A stretch of 64,000 nt of DNA from Rossellomorea sp. SC111. Lineage in GTDB: Bacteria; Bacillota; Bacilli; Bacillales; Bacillaceae_B. The notes beneath the pieces are model-generated. The model was not told the DNA's origin and made no database searches. It saw nothing but the letters and a program-made list of their open reading frames with translations. The stretch is from NCBI RefSeq assembly GCF_024733565.1, contig NZ_JANIOC010000005.1, positions 1 to 64,000 of the forward strand. Direction: 5' to 3'. The position numbers and the translations under genes are program-made. Positions 15,091 to 25,067 of the stretch are shown here, one piece after another (within the stretch, counting starts at the first letter, position 1; every line of letters starts with the position of its first letter).

Positions 15091-17235
15091 ATGGGAGTGG
15101 AAGAAGTGGCAAATCCATTATTGAAAGAGACAAATAAGGTCGCTGAATTTAGAGGGAGAGAACGAAACCGTCTTTCCCCCGAGCGGCCCAATCTAAATGA
15201 ACAGAAGGATGGAAATGACATGAAGAATAAAGGGATGGTCAAGCAGGCCTTGAAGGATTCTTTCGTTAAGCTTGATCCAAGAATCATGATAAAAAATCCA
15301 ATCATGTTTGTAGTGGAGATTGGATTCATCATTACATTCATATTGTGTTTTGCACCTGATGCATTTGGACCCAGTGATGTAGCACCCTGGTTCAATGTGA
15401 CAGTCAGCCTGATTCTATTATTTACACTGCTCTTTGCCAATTTCGCCGAAGCATTGGCAGAAGGCCGCGGGAAAGCACAGGCAGATTCATTGAAAAAGTC
15501 CAAACAGGAGATGTCCGCCAATCTGCTTCGGGGAAATGGAAAAACGGAAAAAGTGGCTTCCACCTCTCTCAAGAAAGGGGACGTGGTTGTCGTCTCACAA
15601 GGTGAGATGATTCCAGGTGACGGAGAAGTGATTGAAGGTCTTGCCTCGGTGGATGAATCTGCGATTACGGGTGAATCTGCTCCGGTCATCAAAGAAGCCG
15701 GTGGCGATTTCAATTCTGTCACCGGAGGAACGAGAGTCGTCAGTGACCAGATCAAAGTCCGAATCACACGTAACCCTGGTGAATCGTTCTTAGACCGGAT
15801 GATTTCATTGGTGGAAGGGGCAGAGCGTCAGAAAACCCCGAACGAAATCGCCTTGAATACGGTTTTAACCAGTTTGACGCTAATCTTCATGATTGTGGTC
15901 GTCACTCTTCCTTTCTTTACGAATTATCTGGGATTCTCCCTTGAAATTCCTGTATTGATTTCACTCCTCGTCTGTTTGATCCCGACGACCATCGGTGGAT
16001 TGTTATCGGCAATCGGGATTGCGGGAATGGACCGTGTCACTCAGTACAATGTACTCGCCATGTCCGGTAAGGCAGTTGAAGCGGCAGGGGATATCAACAC
16101 GATCATTCTGGATAAAACCGGTACCATCACATTCGGTAACCGTATGGCCAGTGAGTTCATAACAGTAGGGGATTCATCGAAAGAAGAGTTTTTCTACTGG
16201 ACAGGAATCAGTTCGTTGCAGGATGAAACACCTGAAGGACGTTCCATCATTGAATTGTTGAAAGAGAAGGGAACCGAGCTCGATGCTTCCATGGCAGCAG
16301 ATGGACAATTCATTGAATTTAAAGCCGAGACGAGAATGAGCGGGGTGGATTTGAAAGATGGCCGACAAGTACGTAAAGGGGCTGTGGATTCAGTCAAGAC
16401 GTGGGTGAAAGCTCAAGGAGGCACAATCCCTGCAAATCTTGAAGAAGAAACGAAAGAAATCGCTAAAGAAGGCGGTACTCCATTGGCTGTAGCGGTGGAA
16501 GGACAAATCTATGGATTGATCTATTTGAAAGATACGGTGAAACCGGGAATGAAGGAACGCTTTGAAAAACTCCGGCAAATGGGCATCAAGACCATCATGG
16601 CTACAGGGGACAACCCGCTTACGGCTGCCACGATTGCACGTGAAGCAGGGGTGGATGAATTCATTGCGGAGTGTAAACCGGAAGACAAAATTGAAGTGAT
16701 CAAATATGAACAATCCCAAGGGAAATTGGTAGCGATGACAGGTGATGGTACGAATGACGCGCCAGCACTCGCCCAGGCAGACGTGGGGCTCGCCATGAAC
16801 AGCGGGACCACAGCTGCAAGAGAAGCGGCGAATATGGTGGATTTGGATTCCAACCCGACAAAGATCATTGAAGTGGTTTCAATAGGTAAGCAATTACTCA
16901 TGACCAGGGGGGCGCTGACCACGTTCAGTATCGCCAACGATATCGCGAAATACTTCGCCATCATCCCTGCCATGTTCATGCTTGCGATTCCAGAGATGAC
17001 AGCATTGAATATCATGGGTCTGTCTACACCCATATCGGCCATCCTGTCGGCACTGATCTTTAATGCCGTGATCATTCCATTATTGATTCCCCTAGCCATG
17101 AAGGGGGTCGCATACAAACCGATGAGCTCCAACTCATTATTGAGACGGAACTTAACGATTTATGGTCTTGGAGGTGTATTGGTTCCATTCATAGGAATTA
17201 AATTGATTGATATGGCGATTTCATTATTCATATAA
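15091..17235 (+). CDS. kdpB: KdpB, catalytic P-type ATPase subunit
   Basis: 714 residues from the first ATG; KdpB proteins are usually near 675-690, and an internal ATG at 15220 ([18 protein letters not shown], site AGAAGGA) gives 671, so the true start may be there. The phosphorylated Asp lies in [10 protein letters not shown] (D341 in the long numbering). TGES is in [10 protein letters not shown], and [18 protein letters not shown] carries the hinge. It powers K+ uptake through KdpA. Confidence 0.96.
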   Translation: MGVEEVANPLLKETNKVAEFRGRERNRLSPERPNLNEQKDGNDMKNKGMVKQALKDSFVKLDPRIMIKNPIMFVVEIGFIITFILCFAPDAFGPSDVAPWFNVTVSLILLFTLLFANFAEALAEGRGKAQADSLKKSKQEMSANLLRGNGKTEKVASTSLKKGDVVVVSQGEMIPGDGEVIEGLASVDESAITGESAPVIKEAGGDFNSVTGGTRVVSDQIKVRITRNPGESFLDRMISLVEGAERQKTPNEIALNTVLTSLTLIFMIVVVTLPFFTNYLGFSLEIPVLISLLVCLIPTTIGGLLSAIGIAGMDRVTQYNVLAMSGKAVEAAGDINTIILDKTGTITFGNRMASEFITVGDSSKEEFFYWTGISSLQDETPEGRSIIELLKEKGTELDASMAADGQFIEFKAETRMSGVDLKDGRQVRKGAVDSVKTWVKAQGGTIPANLEEETKEIAKEGGTPLAVAVEGQIYGLIYLKDTVKPGMKERFEKLRQMGIKTIMATGDNPLTAATIAREAGVDEFIAECKPEDKIEVIKYEQSQGKLVAMTGDGTNDAPALAQADVGLAMNSGTTAAREAANMVDLDSNPTKIIEVVSIGKQLLMTRGALTTFSIANDIAKYFAIIPAMFMLAIPEMTALNIMGLSTPISAILSALIFNAVIIPLLIPLAMKGVAYKPMSSNSLLRRNLTIYGLGGVLVPFIGIKLIDMAISLFI

Positions 17236-17259
17236 AAAGGATAGAAAGGAAGATGTAAG

Positions 17260-17835
17260 ATGAAACACAGTCAATTTGCCGGACCGATTATCCGTTCCAG
17301 CTTCACCATCATGGTGCTTGCAGGATTGGTGTATCCACTGGTGTCAACTGGAATCGCACAGGCCATCATGCCGGACAAGGCGGATGGAAGCTTGGTTTAT
17401 AATGAAGAAAATGAAGTGGTGGGCTCGAAATTGATCGGGCAGAGCGTGAGTGATCCCACCCTCTTTCATGGAAGGGTGTCCGCCATTGAATACGATGCCT
17501 CAGGTTCAGGATCGAATAACTATGCCCCGTCCAATGAGGTTATGATCAACCGCACAGAGGAATCATTGGACGTCTGGAAGAAAGCAAATCCGGATACACC
17601 GATCAGTGAGGTTCCGGTCGATCTTGTGACAGACTCAGGTTCGGGTCTTGATCCACATATTTCCGTTCAGGGTGCCATGGCTCAGGTGAATAGAATTTCA
17701 GAGCTCACCGGCTTATCCAAAGAGAAGTTGGAGAAATTGATAGAAGACAATACCCAAGGGAAGGAATGGGGGATTTTCGGAGAAGAACGCATCAATGTCC
17801 TCTTGCTTAATCTGGATTTACAGAAGTTATTATAA
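17260..17835 (+). CDS. kdpC: KdpC, accessory subunit of Kdp ATPase
   Basis: 191 residues with one N-terminal membrane helix ([18 protein letters not shown]) and the conserved external motifs [28 protein letters not shown] and [12 protein letters not shown]. It assists nucleotide binding and assembly of the complex. It starts 24 bases after kdpB. A hairpin follows at 17847-17870. Confidence 0.95.
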   Translation: MKHSQFAGPIIRSSFTIMVLAGLVYPLVSTGIAQAIMPDKADGSLVYNEENEVVGSKLIGQSVSDPTLFHGRVSAIEYDASGSGSNNYAPSNEVMINRTEESLDVWKKANPDTPISEVPVDLVTDSGSGLDPHISVQGAMAQVNRISELTGLSKEKLEKLIEDNTQGKEWGIFGEERINVLLLNLDLQKLL

Positions 17836-17846
17836 CTCGTACAGAA

Positions 17847-17870
17847 CCCTGACCAACCCGTTGGTCGGGG
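17847..17870 (+). terminator. Stem-loop between kdpC and kdpD
   Basis: GACCAAC-CC-GTTGGTC flanked by CCCT/GGGG. There is no T run, so it more likely stabilises or processes mRNA, or attenuates kdpD expression, than fully terminates. Confidence 0.5.
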
Positions 17871-17907
17871 TATCGAATTGACGTGTGCTGCCCGGAGGTG
17901 AAAAAGT

Positions 17908-19056
17908 GTGGAAACGAATCACCCATATTTCAGGAGAAAGACCCCGGAAGAAATTCTCCATGACATCACAGAATCAGCAAGGGGCAAACTGAAATTGTAT
18001 GTCGGCGCTGCTCCAGGTGTCGGAAAATCATATAAAATGCTCCAGGACGCTGCAGATTTAAAGAAAGAAGGCAAAGATGTGGTCATCGGATTAATCGAAA
18101 CACATGGACGGGCAGAAACGGAAGCTCAATTGAAAGATCTTGAGCAGATACCGTTAAAGGTCATGGATTACAAAGGAAAGAAATTCTATGAACTGAATGT
18201 AGAAGATATCATCGAGAGAAAACCGGATATCGTCATTATCGACGAACTTGCCCATACGAATATTTCCGGTTCCGTTAATACGAAGAGATATGAAGATGTA
18301 GCGTTGATACTTGAGGCGGGGATTGATGTCCTGTCAGCAGTCAATATTCAGCATCTGGAAAGTGTCAATGATATCGTCCAACAGATTACTGGAGTGAAAG
18401 TAAGAGAAAGAGTCCCGGATACTTTTGTCCAGAAGGCGAACGAAATCCAACTGATTGATGTTACTCCTGAAACGTTGAGAAAGCGGCTGAAGGAAGGGAA
18501 AATTTACGCCCCTGCGAAAATTCAACAAAGTCTAACCCATTTCTTCACCACTGCCAATTTATCAGCTCTTCGTGAACTGGCTTTAAGGGAGATTGCCAAT
18601 GATGTAGACGAAAGGATTGAACAAATAAGCGGCGACCTTAAGAATGGCCCCATCGGAGTGAACGAGAAAATCCTGGTATGCATCCATTACGGACCCACTG
18701 CAGAAAAGCTGATCAGGAGAGGCTGGAGAATGGCCCATCGCCTGAAGGCAGAATTGTATATTTTGAACATTATGGCGAATAAAGTTTCAAATGCCCACCA
18801 GGTCAACGAACCAAAAATGCAAGAATGGAAATTGCTAACCGAACAGTTCAATGCGACGTTGTTAGTTGAAGAACAAGGAAACAGAAAGCCTGCATCCGTC
18901 ATCATTGAAGTGGCCCAAAAATATAATGTGACTCAAATCCTTCTGGGTCAGTCAGCCAGAACGAGGTGGGAGGAAATATGGAAAGGGTCGATCGTCAACA
19001 TGATCATGAGGGAAACAACCAATATTGATATACACATCGTGGCAGATGGAAGATAA
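17908..19056 (+). CDS. kdpD: Truncated KdpD: sensor half only (KdpD + Usp domains), no kinase
   Basis: 382 residues. The KdpD domain has Walker A VGAAPGVGKSYKML (about 33-46) and the Walker B-like DIVIIDELAHTN. The Usp domain starts at KILVCIHYGP (about residue 252). The membrane segments, DUF4118/GAF and histidine-kinase domains of full KdpD (about 900 residues) are absent, and no kdpE is nearby. Such short forms are known in several bacteria. GTG start with GGAGGTG. The Usp loop has HYGP where c-di-AMP-binding KdpD has an SxS motif. Confidence 0.9.
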   Translation: METNHPYFRRKTPEEILHDITESARGKLKLYVGAAPGVGKSYKMLQDAADLKKEGKDVVIGLIETHGRAETEAQLKDLEQIPLKVMDYKGKKFYELNVEDIIERKPDIVIIDELAHTNISGSVNTKRYEDVALILEAGIDVLSAVNIQHLESVNDIVQQITGVKVRERVPDTFVQKANEIQLIDVTPETLRKRLKEGKIYAPAKIQQSLTHFFTTANLSALRELALREIANDVDERIEQISGDLKNGPIGVNEKILVCIHYGPTAEKLIRRGWRMAHRLKAELYILNIMANKVSNAHQVNEPKMQEWKLLTEQFNATLLVEEQGNRKPASVIIEVAQKYNVTQILLGQSARTRWEEIWKGSIVNMIMRETTNIDIHIVADGR

Positions 19057-19071
19057 AGAGGAGGCCGGAAC

Positions 19072-19485
19072 TTGAACATTGCGTTTTTCTTAGTCCCCAA
19101 GCGGGACGTGGCTTATATTAAATACGAATCGACGATGAGGCAGGCGCTTGAGAAGATGGAGTATCACCGCTATACGTCCGTCCCATTGGTCGATCAAGAT
19201 GGAAAGTATGCTGGAACCCTTACGGAAGGGGACCTGCTATGGAAAATAAAGAACACACCGGGGATGACGTTTGAAAATACGAACAAGGTGATGGTCTCTG
19301 ATATTCCATTGCACAGGCAGCATAAGCCGATCCATATAGATGCGGAAATGGAAGATATCCTATCAAAATCATTGGAACAGAATTTTGTGCCCGTCGTGGA
19401 CGATCAAGACCATTTTATAGGGATCATCAGACGGAGAGAAATCATTGCCTATTGTTTCAAGCATATGGAGATTGAAAGTGTCTAA
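19072..19485 (+). CDS. Two-CBS-domain protein in the kdp operon
   Basis: 137 residues made of a CBS pair: RYTSVPLVDQDGKYAGTLTEGDLL in the first repeat and NFVPVVDDQDHFIGIIRRREII in the second. Size and layout resemble DarB (YkuL/CbpB), a c-di-AMP-binding CBS protein. TTG start set by GAGGAGG; 15 bases after kdpD, so probably the last operon gene. CBS pairs bind adenine nucleotides, and c-di-AMP sensing here is inference from context. Confidence 0.8.
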   Translation: MNIAFFLVPKRDVAYIKYESTMRQALEKMEYHRYTSVPLVDQDGKYAGTLTEGDLLWKIKNTPGMTFENTNKVMVSDIPLHRQHKPIHIDAEMEDILSKSLEQNFVPVVDDQDHFIGIIRRREIIAYCFKHMEIESV

Positions 19486-19500
19486 TAAGGTGGAATGGTA

Positions 19501-19527
19501 CTAATGGGTGTATGTTACACCCATTAG
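19501..19527 (+). terminator. Stem-loop at the end of the kdp operon
   Basis: Perfect CTAATGGGTGTA-TGT-TACACCCATTAG; no T run follows. Confidence 0.55.
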
Positions 19528-19580
19528 ATGATTCACTGAGATGGACGATTCCTGTAAGTATCACGTTCTTTCAGTCTTAA

Positions 19581-19733
19581 TTACTTCGCTTTAACCAACC
19601 TAAGATCTTCTGCCTTTGCCAACACACATTTCTTCTCATCTGAACTCAATTCCAGATATTCAGAATCATAGATCCAGAATATCGTGTACAACTCATCTTC
19701 ATATTCTACAATATCGCCGAGATTATATTTCAT
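19581..19733 (-). CDS. Small acidic hypothetical protein (50 aa)
   Basis: Starts MKYNLGDIVEYEDELYTIFW, which looks like an SH3-like barrel opening, and ends LVKAK. An AAGGAG site lies 6 bases before the ATG, and the frame is clean through 50 codons, so it is probably real though short. It lies alone between two plus-strand units. Family unknown. Confidence 0.6.
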   Translation of the reverse strand: MKYNLGDIVEYEDELYTIFWIYDSEYLELSSDEKKCVLAKAEDLRLVKAK

Positions 19734-19971
19734 TTTCTCTCCTTGAAGAGGATCGATCCATTCTCAGTGAACAGAGTATATTTTACCATTACTTTTTTAC
19801 TATAGGGCGTTTTTATATGCTATTCATAAGCGATTGAGATTGAATTTGTTTATGAAACCACTCGTCTTCGTTGAAATTCACAATAAATTATTCTTCTAAG
19901 AATGGAAGAGGCAAACCCCGCCAAATTTTCAGACTGGTCCATTTGGAAGGGAGCAAACGCATGTTTGTGTG

Positions 19972-19980
19972 TGATATAAT
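19972..19980 (+). promoter_or_regulatory. Extended -10 promoter of the toxin mRNA
   Basis: TG-A-TATAAT; the -35 region is poor, as often for extended -10 promoters. The predicted start lies about 65 bases upstream of the toxin ATG. Confidence 0.5.
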
Positions 19981-20012
19981 GGAAGGACACAACATAATAC
20001 GGAAGATGGGGT

Positions 20013-20212
20013 AGCGGCTCACACTCCCGAGTGAAGGGAGGTGATACGCTAATGATTGCTGTAGGAGATGTATTACAAATCATGATTGCCTTTGGAACAT
20101 TGATTGTAGCAATTGTCGCGGTTACACAAAAAAAGAAGTAACCATCGTCCCCACCGCTCATGAGGATCATTGATGATTACTTCTGTTTCGATTGACTCTA
20201 AAGTGAGCCGCT
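20013..20212 (+). ncRNA. Type I toxin mRNA with 5'-3' long-range pairing
   Basis: AGCGGCTCAC (20013-20022), 30 bases before the toxin start, is exactly complementary to GTGAGCCGCT (20203-20212), 60 bases after its stop. This arrangement closes the whole toxin frame in a loop and is typical of type I toxin mRNAs, where it delays translation until 3' processing or antisense RNA removes the transcript. Confidence 0.6.
20052..20141 (+). CDS. Putative holin-like type I toxin (29 aa)
   Basis: 29 residues: MIAVGDVLQIMIAFGTLIVA, then a short segment ending TQKKK. One membrane helix and a basic tail match the putative holin-like toxin family (Hol_Tox, related to TxpA/BsrG-type peptides). GGGAGGTGAT is an unusually strong ribosome site. 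The frame is too short for standard gene finders. Flanking RNA features support a toxin-antitoxin unit. Confidence 0.7.
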   Translation: MIAVGDVLQIMIAFGTLIVAIVAVTQKKK

Positions 20213-20238
20213 GCATTCCATGCAGTTTATGTTGTGGA

Positions 20239-20270
20239 GGAGTCCTGATTGCCGTCAGGGCTCCTTTTTT
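20239..20270 (+). terminator. Terminator of the toxin mRNA
   Basis: GGAGTCCTGA/TCAGGGCTCC with one T-G pair, loop TTGCCG, then six T. Confidence 0.8.
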
Positions 20271-20289
20271 AGTGTACTTAACTACTTTT

Positions 20290-20319
20290 ATTATATACAT
20301 AAATTGATTCGTTAGTAAA
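20290..20319 (-). promoter_or_regulatory. Candidate promoter of the antisense antitoxin RNA
   Basis: On the minus strand TTTACT (20314-20319), 18 bases, TATAAT (20290-20295). A transcript from about 20283 would run through the toxin mRNA 3' end, as in txpA/RatA. Inferred; no 3' end assigned. Confidence 0.4.
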
Positions 20320-20366
20320 GAATAGTGAATAAATGGATCATTTTCCGTCAAAAATGAAATAAAGTA

Positions 20367-20396
20367 TTGACAAATTTAACCTGTTTCGTATAGATT
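20367..20396 (+). promoter_or_regulatory. ileS promoter
   Basis: TTGACA (20367-20372) followed after 16-18 bases by TATAGATT (20389-20396), just before the T-box leader. Confidence 0.6.
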
Positions 20397-20404
20397 ATGT
20401 GTAA

Positions 20405-20690
20405 CATAACACTTACATTCCATGACGAGAACGAGTAGGTATGGAGTCTGTTCTACAGAGAGTTGGCGATTTGGTGGAAGTCAGCGTTCAGATCATATTG
20501 AATATCCTCTCCGAGAAGCAAAGCTGAAGGTCCTTTAAGCTTTGACGGGTTTCCGCCGTTACAAGGAACGCGTATGATTGTACGTTGCATGAGCGCTGTC
20601 AACTAAACCTACGAATGGTTTATAGGCAGAATCAGGGTGGTATCGCGGGTTCAAACTCGTCCCTAACTTAGGTTAGGGGCGGGTTTTTTT
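20405..20690 (+). ncRNA. T-box leader (isoleucine) of ileS
   Basis: The T-box core AGGGTGGTATCGCGGG begins at 20634. The likely specifier ATC (20504-20506) sits in GAATATCCTC before the CCGAGAAGC region. The terminator CCCTAAC-TTA-GGTTAGGG with GGGTTTTTTT (20661-20690) follows. Uncharged tRNA-Ile should pair with specifier and T-box bulge and allow read-through. Confidence 0.9.
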
Positions 20691-20718
20691 ATTTTATAAA
20701 AAATGAAGGTGTGATGAC

Positions 20719-23700
20719 ATGGAGAAGGTAAATGTAAACGAAAAGTCGGTAGATAGGGAGAAGCGGATCCAGGAATTCTGGAATTCGAATCATATTTTTG
20801 AAAAGTCAGTGGCGAACCGTGAAGGGGAAAAGACATTCGTCTTCTACGAAGGTCCCCCGACGGCCAATGGCCTGCCACATGCCGGGCATGTCCTCGGACG
20901 TGTAATCAAAGATTTCGTCGCCAGGTTTCAGACGATGCGTGGGTATCAAGTGAAACGAAAGGCAGGCTGGGATACTCATGGCCTCCCTGTGGAACTCGGG
21001 GTCGAAAAGAAAATCGGCGTATCCGGTAAACAGGAAATCGAGGAATATGGTGTAGAGAAATTCATTGAGGAATGTAAAAAAAGTGTGTTCGATTATGAGA
21101 GGCAGTGGCGTACGTTCACAGAGGCGATCGGATACTGGGTGGATATGGATGATCCCTATGTGACCCTTGAAAATGACTATATCGAAAGCGTCTGGCACAT
21201 CCTTTCGAACATCCATAAGAAAGGGTTGCTCTATCAGGGGCATCGGGTTGTCCCATACTGCCCGAGCTGCCAAACGTCCCTCAGTTCTCATGAGGTAGCT
21301 CAAGGATACAAGGATGTAAATGATCTGTCAGCGACAGCCAAGTTCAAGGTGCGAGGAAAAGAGCAGGAATACTTTCTCGGCTGGACGACAACACCGTGGA
21401 CACTGCCGTCAAACGTGGCCCTTGCCGTCCATAATGACGTGGATTACGTGAAAGCTAGGCGTGGAGAAGAGACGTACATCCTGGCGAAAAACCTGGTGAA
21501 CACTGTGCTTGGAGACGATTTCGATTTGGTAAGTGAGCATAAAGGACACGAATTTGTTGGTGTTTCGTATCAAGCGCCATTCGACAATCTTACGCTTGGT
21601 CGCGGCCATGAAGTGATTTCCGCAGGGTTTGTAACCGACGACAGTGGAACCGGGATCGTCCATCTGGCACCCGCTCACGGGGAAGATGATTACAATGCGA
21701 TCAAAGAAAGCGGACTGGATTTCGTCAATATCGTCGATGAAAAGGGTTGTTACACCAGTGATTTCAAGCCTCTCCAAGGGGAATTCACAAAGGACAGCGA
21801 TGTGAAGATCATCAAGATGCTGGCAGACAGCAATCTTCTTTTTTCCAAGGAGAAGTACGAACACAGCTATCCACACTGCTGGCGATGTGATTCACCGCTC
21901 ATATACTACGCCATGGAAGGCTGGTTCATCAAAACAACCGCTATAAAAGACACCATCATCAAGAACAATCAATCCGTCGAGTGGTACCCGGATCATATGA
22001 AAGAAGGCCGCTTCGGGAAATTCCTCGACAATATGGTGGATTGGAACCTGGGGAGGAACCGTTACTGGGGTACTCCTCTGAACGTCTGGGTTTGCGGGAG
22101 CTGTGACCATCAGTTCGTCCCGGGAAGCGTTCAGGAGCTTAAAGAACATGCGAAAAGCGGCTGGAGTGAGGGTCTTGAGCTTCATAAACCGTATGTCGAC
22201 GAAGTGACCGTTGAATGTCCATCCTGCTCAAATGGGATGAAGAGGACGAAAGAAGTCATCGATGTCTGGTTCGACAGTGGTTCAATGCCGTTTGCCCAGT
22301 ATCATTATCCATTCGAGAATGAAGAGCTATTTCAACAACAATTCCCGGCAGATGTGATCGCAGAAGGAGTGGACCAGACGAGGGGGTGGTTCTACAGCCT
22401 GTTGACGGTTTCATCTCTCTTCACAGGAAAAGCGCCTTATAAGCGCGTCTTATCACTCGGGCATATCCTGGATGAAGACGGACGGAAAATGTCTAAAAGT
22501 AAAGGAAATGTCATGAATCCAATGGAGCTCGTTGAGAAGTTTGGGGCCGACGCTCTCAGATGGGCACTGCTTGCAGATAGCGCTCCTTGGAATAATAAGC
22601 GCTTCTCAGAAAACGTCGTCAGTCAGGCAAAATCGAAGCTTGTGGACACACTGAATAACGTTCACTCCTTTTACACCCTGTATGCCGTGATCGACGGGTT
22701 CGATTCTGAAAAGCATGAAGCCGGAACGCCTTCTCTGCTTGATCAGTGGATGTTATCACGATTGAATACGGTCATCACAAATGTAACGGAGCATTTAGAT
22801 GGGTATGACTTTACTGGAGGAGCCAGGGAGTTAACCGTCCTGGTTGATCAAGTGAGTAACTGGTATATCCGCCGGTCACGTGAACGCTTCTGGCGTGAAG
22901 GATTGAATGAAGATAAACTGGCGGCGTACCACACGTTACATCGGGTATTGGTCAGTGTGAGCAGGTTGCTTGCACCGTTCACGCCGTTCATCGCAGAAGA
23001 TATTCACATGAACTTAACAGGTGAAAGCGTGCATCTGGCTGATTTCCCTAAAGCTGAACAAGATGAGATCAACCCAGTCCTAGAACTGGAAATGGATCAT
23101 GTGTTACAAGTCGTCGAGCTTGCCCGGTCTGCCCGGAATATGACAAGCATCAAAACGAAGCAGCCCCTATCAGCACTTACGGTAGTTGGTTCGAAACAGG
23201 ATACAGAGAGACTTCAGAAGTATGAGTACATCATTAAAGATGAAATCAATGTGAAGAACGTTCAATTACAGGACAATGCAGGGGATTCCGTACAGTATGA
23301 ACTGAAGCTTAATTTCCCGACTGCCGGTCCGAAGCTTGGTAAGTTAGTCGGCGTCGCGCAGAAGCATTTACAAACGTTATCTTCTGAAGAAGCAAAGAAG
23401 GTTGTGGAACAAGGGTACGTTGACTTTGAATCTCCAGCCGGAGAAAAGGTTTCTGTAGAGAAGGCTGATCTCATTGTTCATCAAAAGACACATCAAGGGT
23501 TGGAAATGGCATCAAACTCAACTTTCAGCATCTTTCTTGATACAACGATCACAGAGGATCTGCGGAAAGAAGGGAAAGCCCGGGAACTTGTTCGTGCCGT
23601 TCAGCAATACCGGAAAGAATTGAATCTGCCGGTGGAACAGCGCGTGCATCTTGTGTTGGATGTGGATGATAGGATGAAAGAGGTAGTGGAGCAATTTGAA

Positions 23701-23811
23701 GATTTACTGCAAGGCAGCCTCTTGATCAAGAGCATGACGTTTGAGAAGAGAGAAAACATGAAGGCCGTCGACATGGATGGAGATCGTTTAGGGATTTTTG
23801 TAGGAGTGTAA
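20719..23811 (+). CDS. ileS: Isoleucyl-tRNA synthetase, IleRS2-like
   Basis: 1030 residues, longer than the usual bacterial housekeeping IleRS (about 920) and in the range of IleS2 (eukaryote-like) enzymes. Class I signatures: [11 protein letters not shown] (H54) and [11 protein letters not shown] (K590); editing domain in between ([12 protein letters not shown]). IleS2 enzymes often tolerate mupirocin; the altered GxHH signature of hyper-resistant forms is absent here (HAGH). T-box control and an isolated position suggest a second copy beside a housekeeping ileS elsewhere, which cannot be checked in this window. Confidence 0.92.
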   Translation: MEKVNVNEKSVDREKRIQEFWNSNHIFEKSVANREGEKTFVFYEGPPTANGLPHAGHVLGRVIKDFVARFQTMRGYQVKRKAGWDTHGLPVELGVEKKIGVSGKQEIEEYGVEKFIEECKKSVFDYERQWRTFTEAIGYWVDMDDPYVTLENDYIESVWHILSNIHKKGLLYQGHRVVPYCPSCQTSLSSHEVAQGYKDVNDLSATAKFKVRGKEQEYFLGWTTTPWTLPSNVALAVHNDVDYVKARRGEETYILAKNLVNTVLGDDFDLVSEHKGHEFVGVSYQAPFDNLTLGRGHEVISAGFVTDDSGTGIVHLAPAHGEDDYNAIKESGLDFVNIVDEKGCYTSDFKPLQGEFTKDSDVKIIKMLADSNLLFSKEKYEHSYPHCWRCDSPLIYYAMEGWFIKTTAIKDTIIKNNQSVEWYPDHMKEGRFGKFLDNMVDWNLGRNRYWGTPLNVWVCGSCDHQFVPGSVQELKEHAKSGWSEGLELHKPYVDEVTVECPSCSNGMKRTKEVIDVWFDSGSMPFAQYHYPFENEELFQQQFPADVIAEGVDQTRGWFYSLLTVSSLFTGKAPYKRVLSLGHILDEDGRKMSKSKGNVMNPMELVEKFGADALRWALLADSAPWNNKRFSENVVSQAKSKLVDTLNNVHSFYTLYAVIDGFDSEKHEAGTPSLLDQWMLSRLNTVITNVTEHLDGYDFTGGARELTVLVDQVSNWYIRRSRERFWREGLNEDKLAAYHTLHRVLVSVSRLLAPFTPFIAEDIHMNLTGESVHLADFPKAEQDEINPVLELEMDHVLQVVELARSARNMTSIKTKQPLSALTVVGSKQDTERLQKYEYIIKDEINVKNVQLQDNAGDSVQYELKLNFPTAGPKLGKLVGVAQKHLQTLSSEEAKKVVEQGYVDFESPAGEKVSVEKADLIVHQKTHQGLEMASNSTFSIFLDTTITEDLRKEGKARELVRAVQQYRKELNLPVEQRVHLVLDVDDRMKEVVEQFEDLLQGSLLIKSMTFEKRENMKAVDMDGDRLGIFVGV

Positions 23812-23820
23812 TGCAACGAA

Positions 23821-23850
23821 GGGCTTACCCAAACCGGGGTAAGCCCTTTT
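23821..23850 (+). terminator. ileS terminator
   Basis: GGGCTTACCC-AAACC-GGGGTAAGCCC then TTTT. Confidence 0.85.
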
Positions 23851-23919
23851 CTAGTTAGATTTCTCTTGAGTAACTGGATGTAATTTGAAATAATTGGTAT
23901 TAAAGGGGTGTAAATGCAT

Positions 23920-24603
23920 ATGAGCAAATACAAAGCCATACTATTTGATTTAGACGATACCTTACTCGATCGAAACCAGGCAGTGGATAACATATTTCAT
24001 ATCATGTTGGAAGAGTGCTATGGGAATGTAGAGGATATGTTGAAAGCGGAAATGCTGCGTAAGTTCAAGATGTATGACAATAGAGGCTACGGCGTCAGTG
24101 ATAAAACAGCTGTATTTGAATCTTTTTTTAATGAATTCCCACCGCTTCTCCGGTTGCCACAGCCTCAAGAATTCTGGAATCAACAATTTCCTCAGTGTTT
24201 TTCGATTAGTGAGCATACCGTCAATCTGCTGAAGGCAATTCAAGAACATATGAAAATAGCAATCATTACAAACGGCACCACACATAGACAAAAAGCGAAG
24301 ATCATGAATACCGGTTTACATGAATGTTTTGATGTTATCTTGATTTCTGAAGAAGTCGGATTGGAGAAGCCCGATCAACGCATATACCAATTGGCGCTGA
24401 ATAAGCTTCAAGTCCAGCCGGAAGATGCATTATTCGTCGGGGATGATCTGGAGAAGGATGTGGGTGGGCCACAAGGTGCGGGCCTCAAGGGTATATGGTT
24501 CAATCCTAGTGGAATCGACAACGATTCTGATATAAAGCCAGATGAAGAGATTCAGTCGCTGGATGAACTGTTACATTATCTTACTCCTAAGCAATTCACT
24601 TGA
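23920..24603 (+). CDS. HAD-family hydrolase
   Basis: About 227 residues with all four HAD motifs: FDLDDTLLD (nucleophile Asp and second Asp), IITNGT, the Lys in GLEKPDQRIY, and FVGDDLEKDVGG. This is the YjjG/YfnB-like haloacid dehalogenase group, typically phosphatases of small metabolites. The second of two in-frame ATGs is chosen from the AAAGGGGTG site spacing. The GNAT gene follows 15 bases after the stop. Confidence 0.85.
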   Translation: MSKYKAILFDLDDTLLDRNQAVDNIFHIMLEECYGNVEDMLKAEMLRKFKMYDNRGYGVSDKTAVFESFFNEFPPLLRLPQPQEFWNQQFPQCFSISEHTVNLLKAIQEHMKIAIITNGTTHRQKAKIMNTGLHECFDVILISEEVGLEKPDQRIYQLALNKLQVQPEDALFVGDDLEKDVGGPQGAGLKGIWFNPSGIDNDSDIKPDEEIQSLDELLHYLTPKQFT

Positions 24604-24618
24604 TGAGGGGGCAACACC

Positions 24619-25049
24619 TTGCGTATTCATTATCATCAGTTTCGCTCGTTACCCGAAGATCCTATCGTGAATGGAATGGTGTCATTGCATCAATCCATAT
24701 TTGAAACTTCGGACGACCTGATCACTAAAATGGCCAATAAACCTGGAATATTAATAGATATAGCGATGGACGATTCGAAAATCATTGGATATAAAATAGG
24801 CTACGAACTGGACCCCGACACCTTTTACAGCTGGTTGGGCGGCGTGGATCCGGAATATCGGAAACAGGGCATTGCGGCTGAGTTGATGAAACGGCAGCAT
24901 CAAACCTTGAAGGACCGTGGGTATAAGGTCGCGCAAACAATAAATGGAGAAGTATGCTGATTCTCAATATCAAGAATGGCTTTGACGTCATCGATACCTA
25001 TACAAATGAGAAAGGCATACATAAGATCATTCTGGAAAAAAAGTTATAG
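24619..25049 (+). pseudogene. GNAT N-acetyltransferase split by a frameshift
   Basis: The first frame gives a GNAT start and core (SWLGGVDPEYRKQGIAAELM, the acetyl-CoA loop) but stops at 24960. The missing C-terminal part, MLILNIKNGFDVIDTYTNEK and IILEKKL, continues in another frame to the TAG at 25049. One or two bases lost or gained near 24925-24945 would explain this. It may be a pseudogene or a sequencing error. TTG start after GAGGGGG. Confidence 0.75.
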
Positions 25050-25067
25050 CAGAGCGGGAGGATTTTT

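Noticed and set aside
14784-15767. Open frame of 327 codons on the minus strand
   Set aside because: It lies opposite kdpA and kdpB, has no ribosome site or family signature, and reflects codon bias of the real genes.
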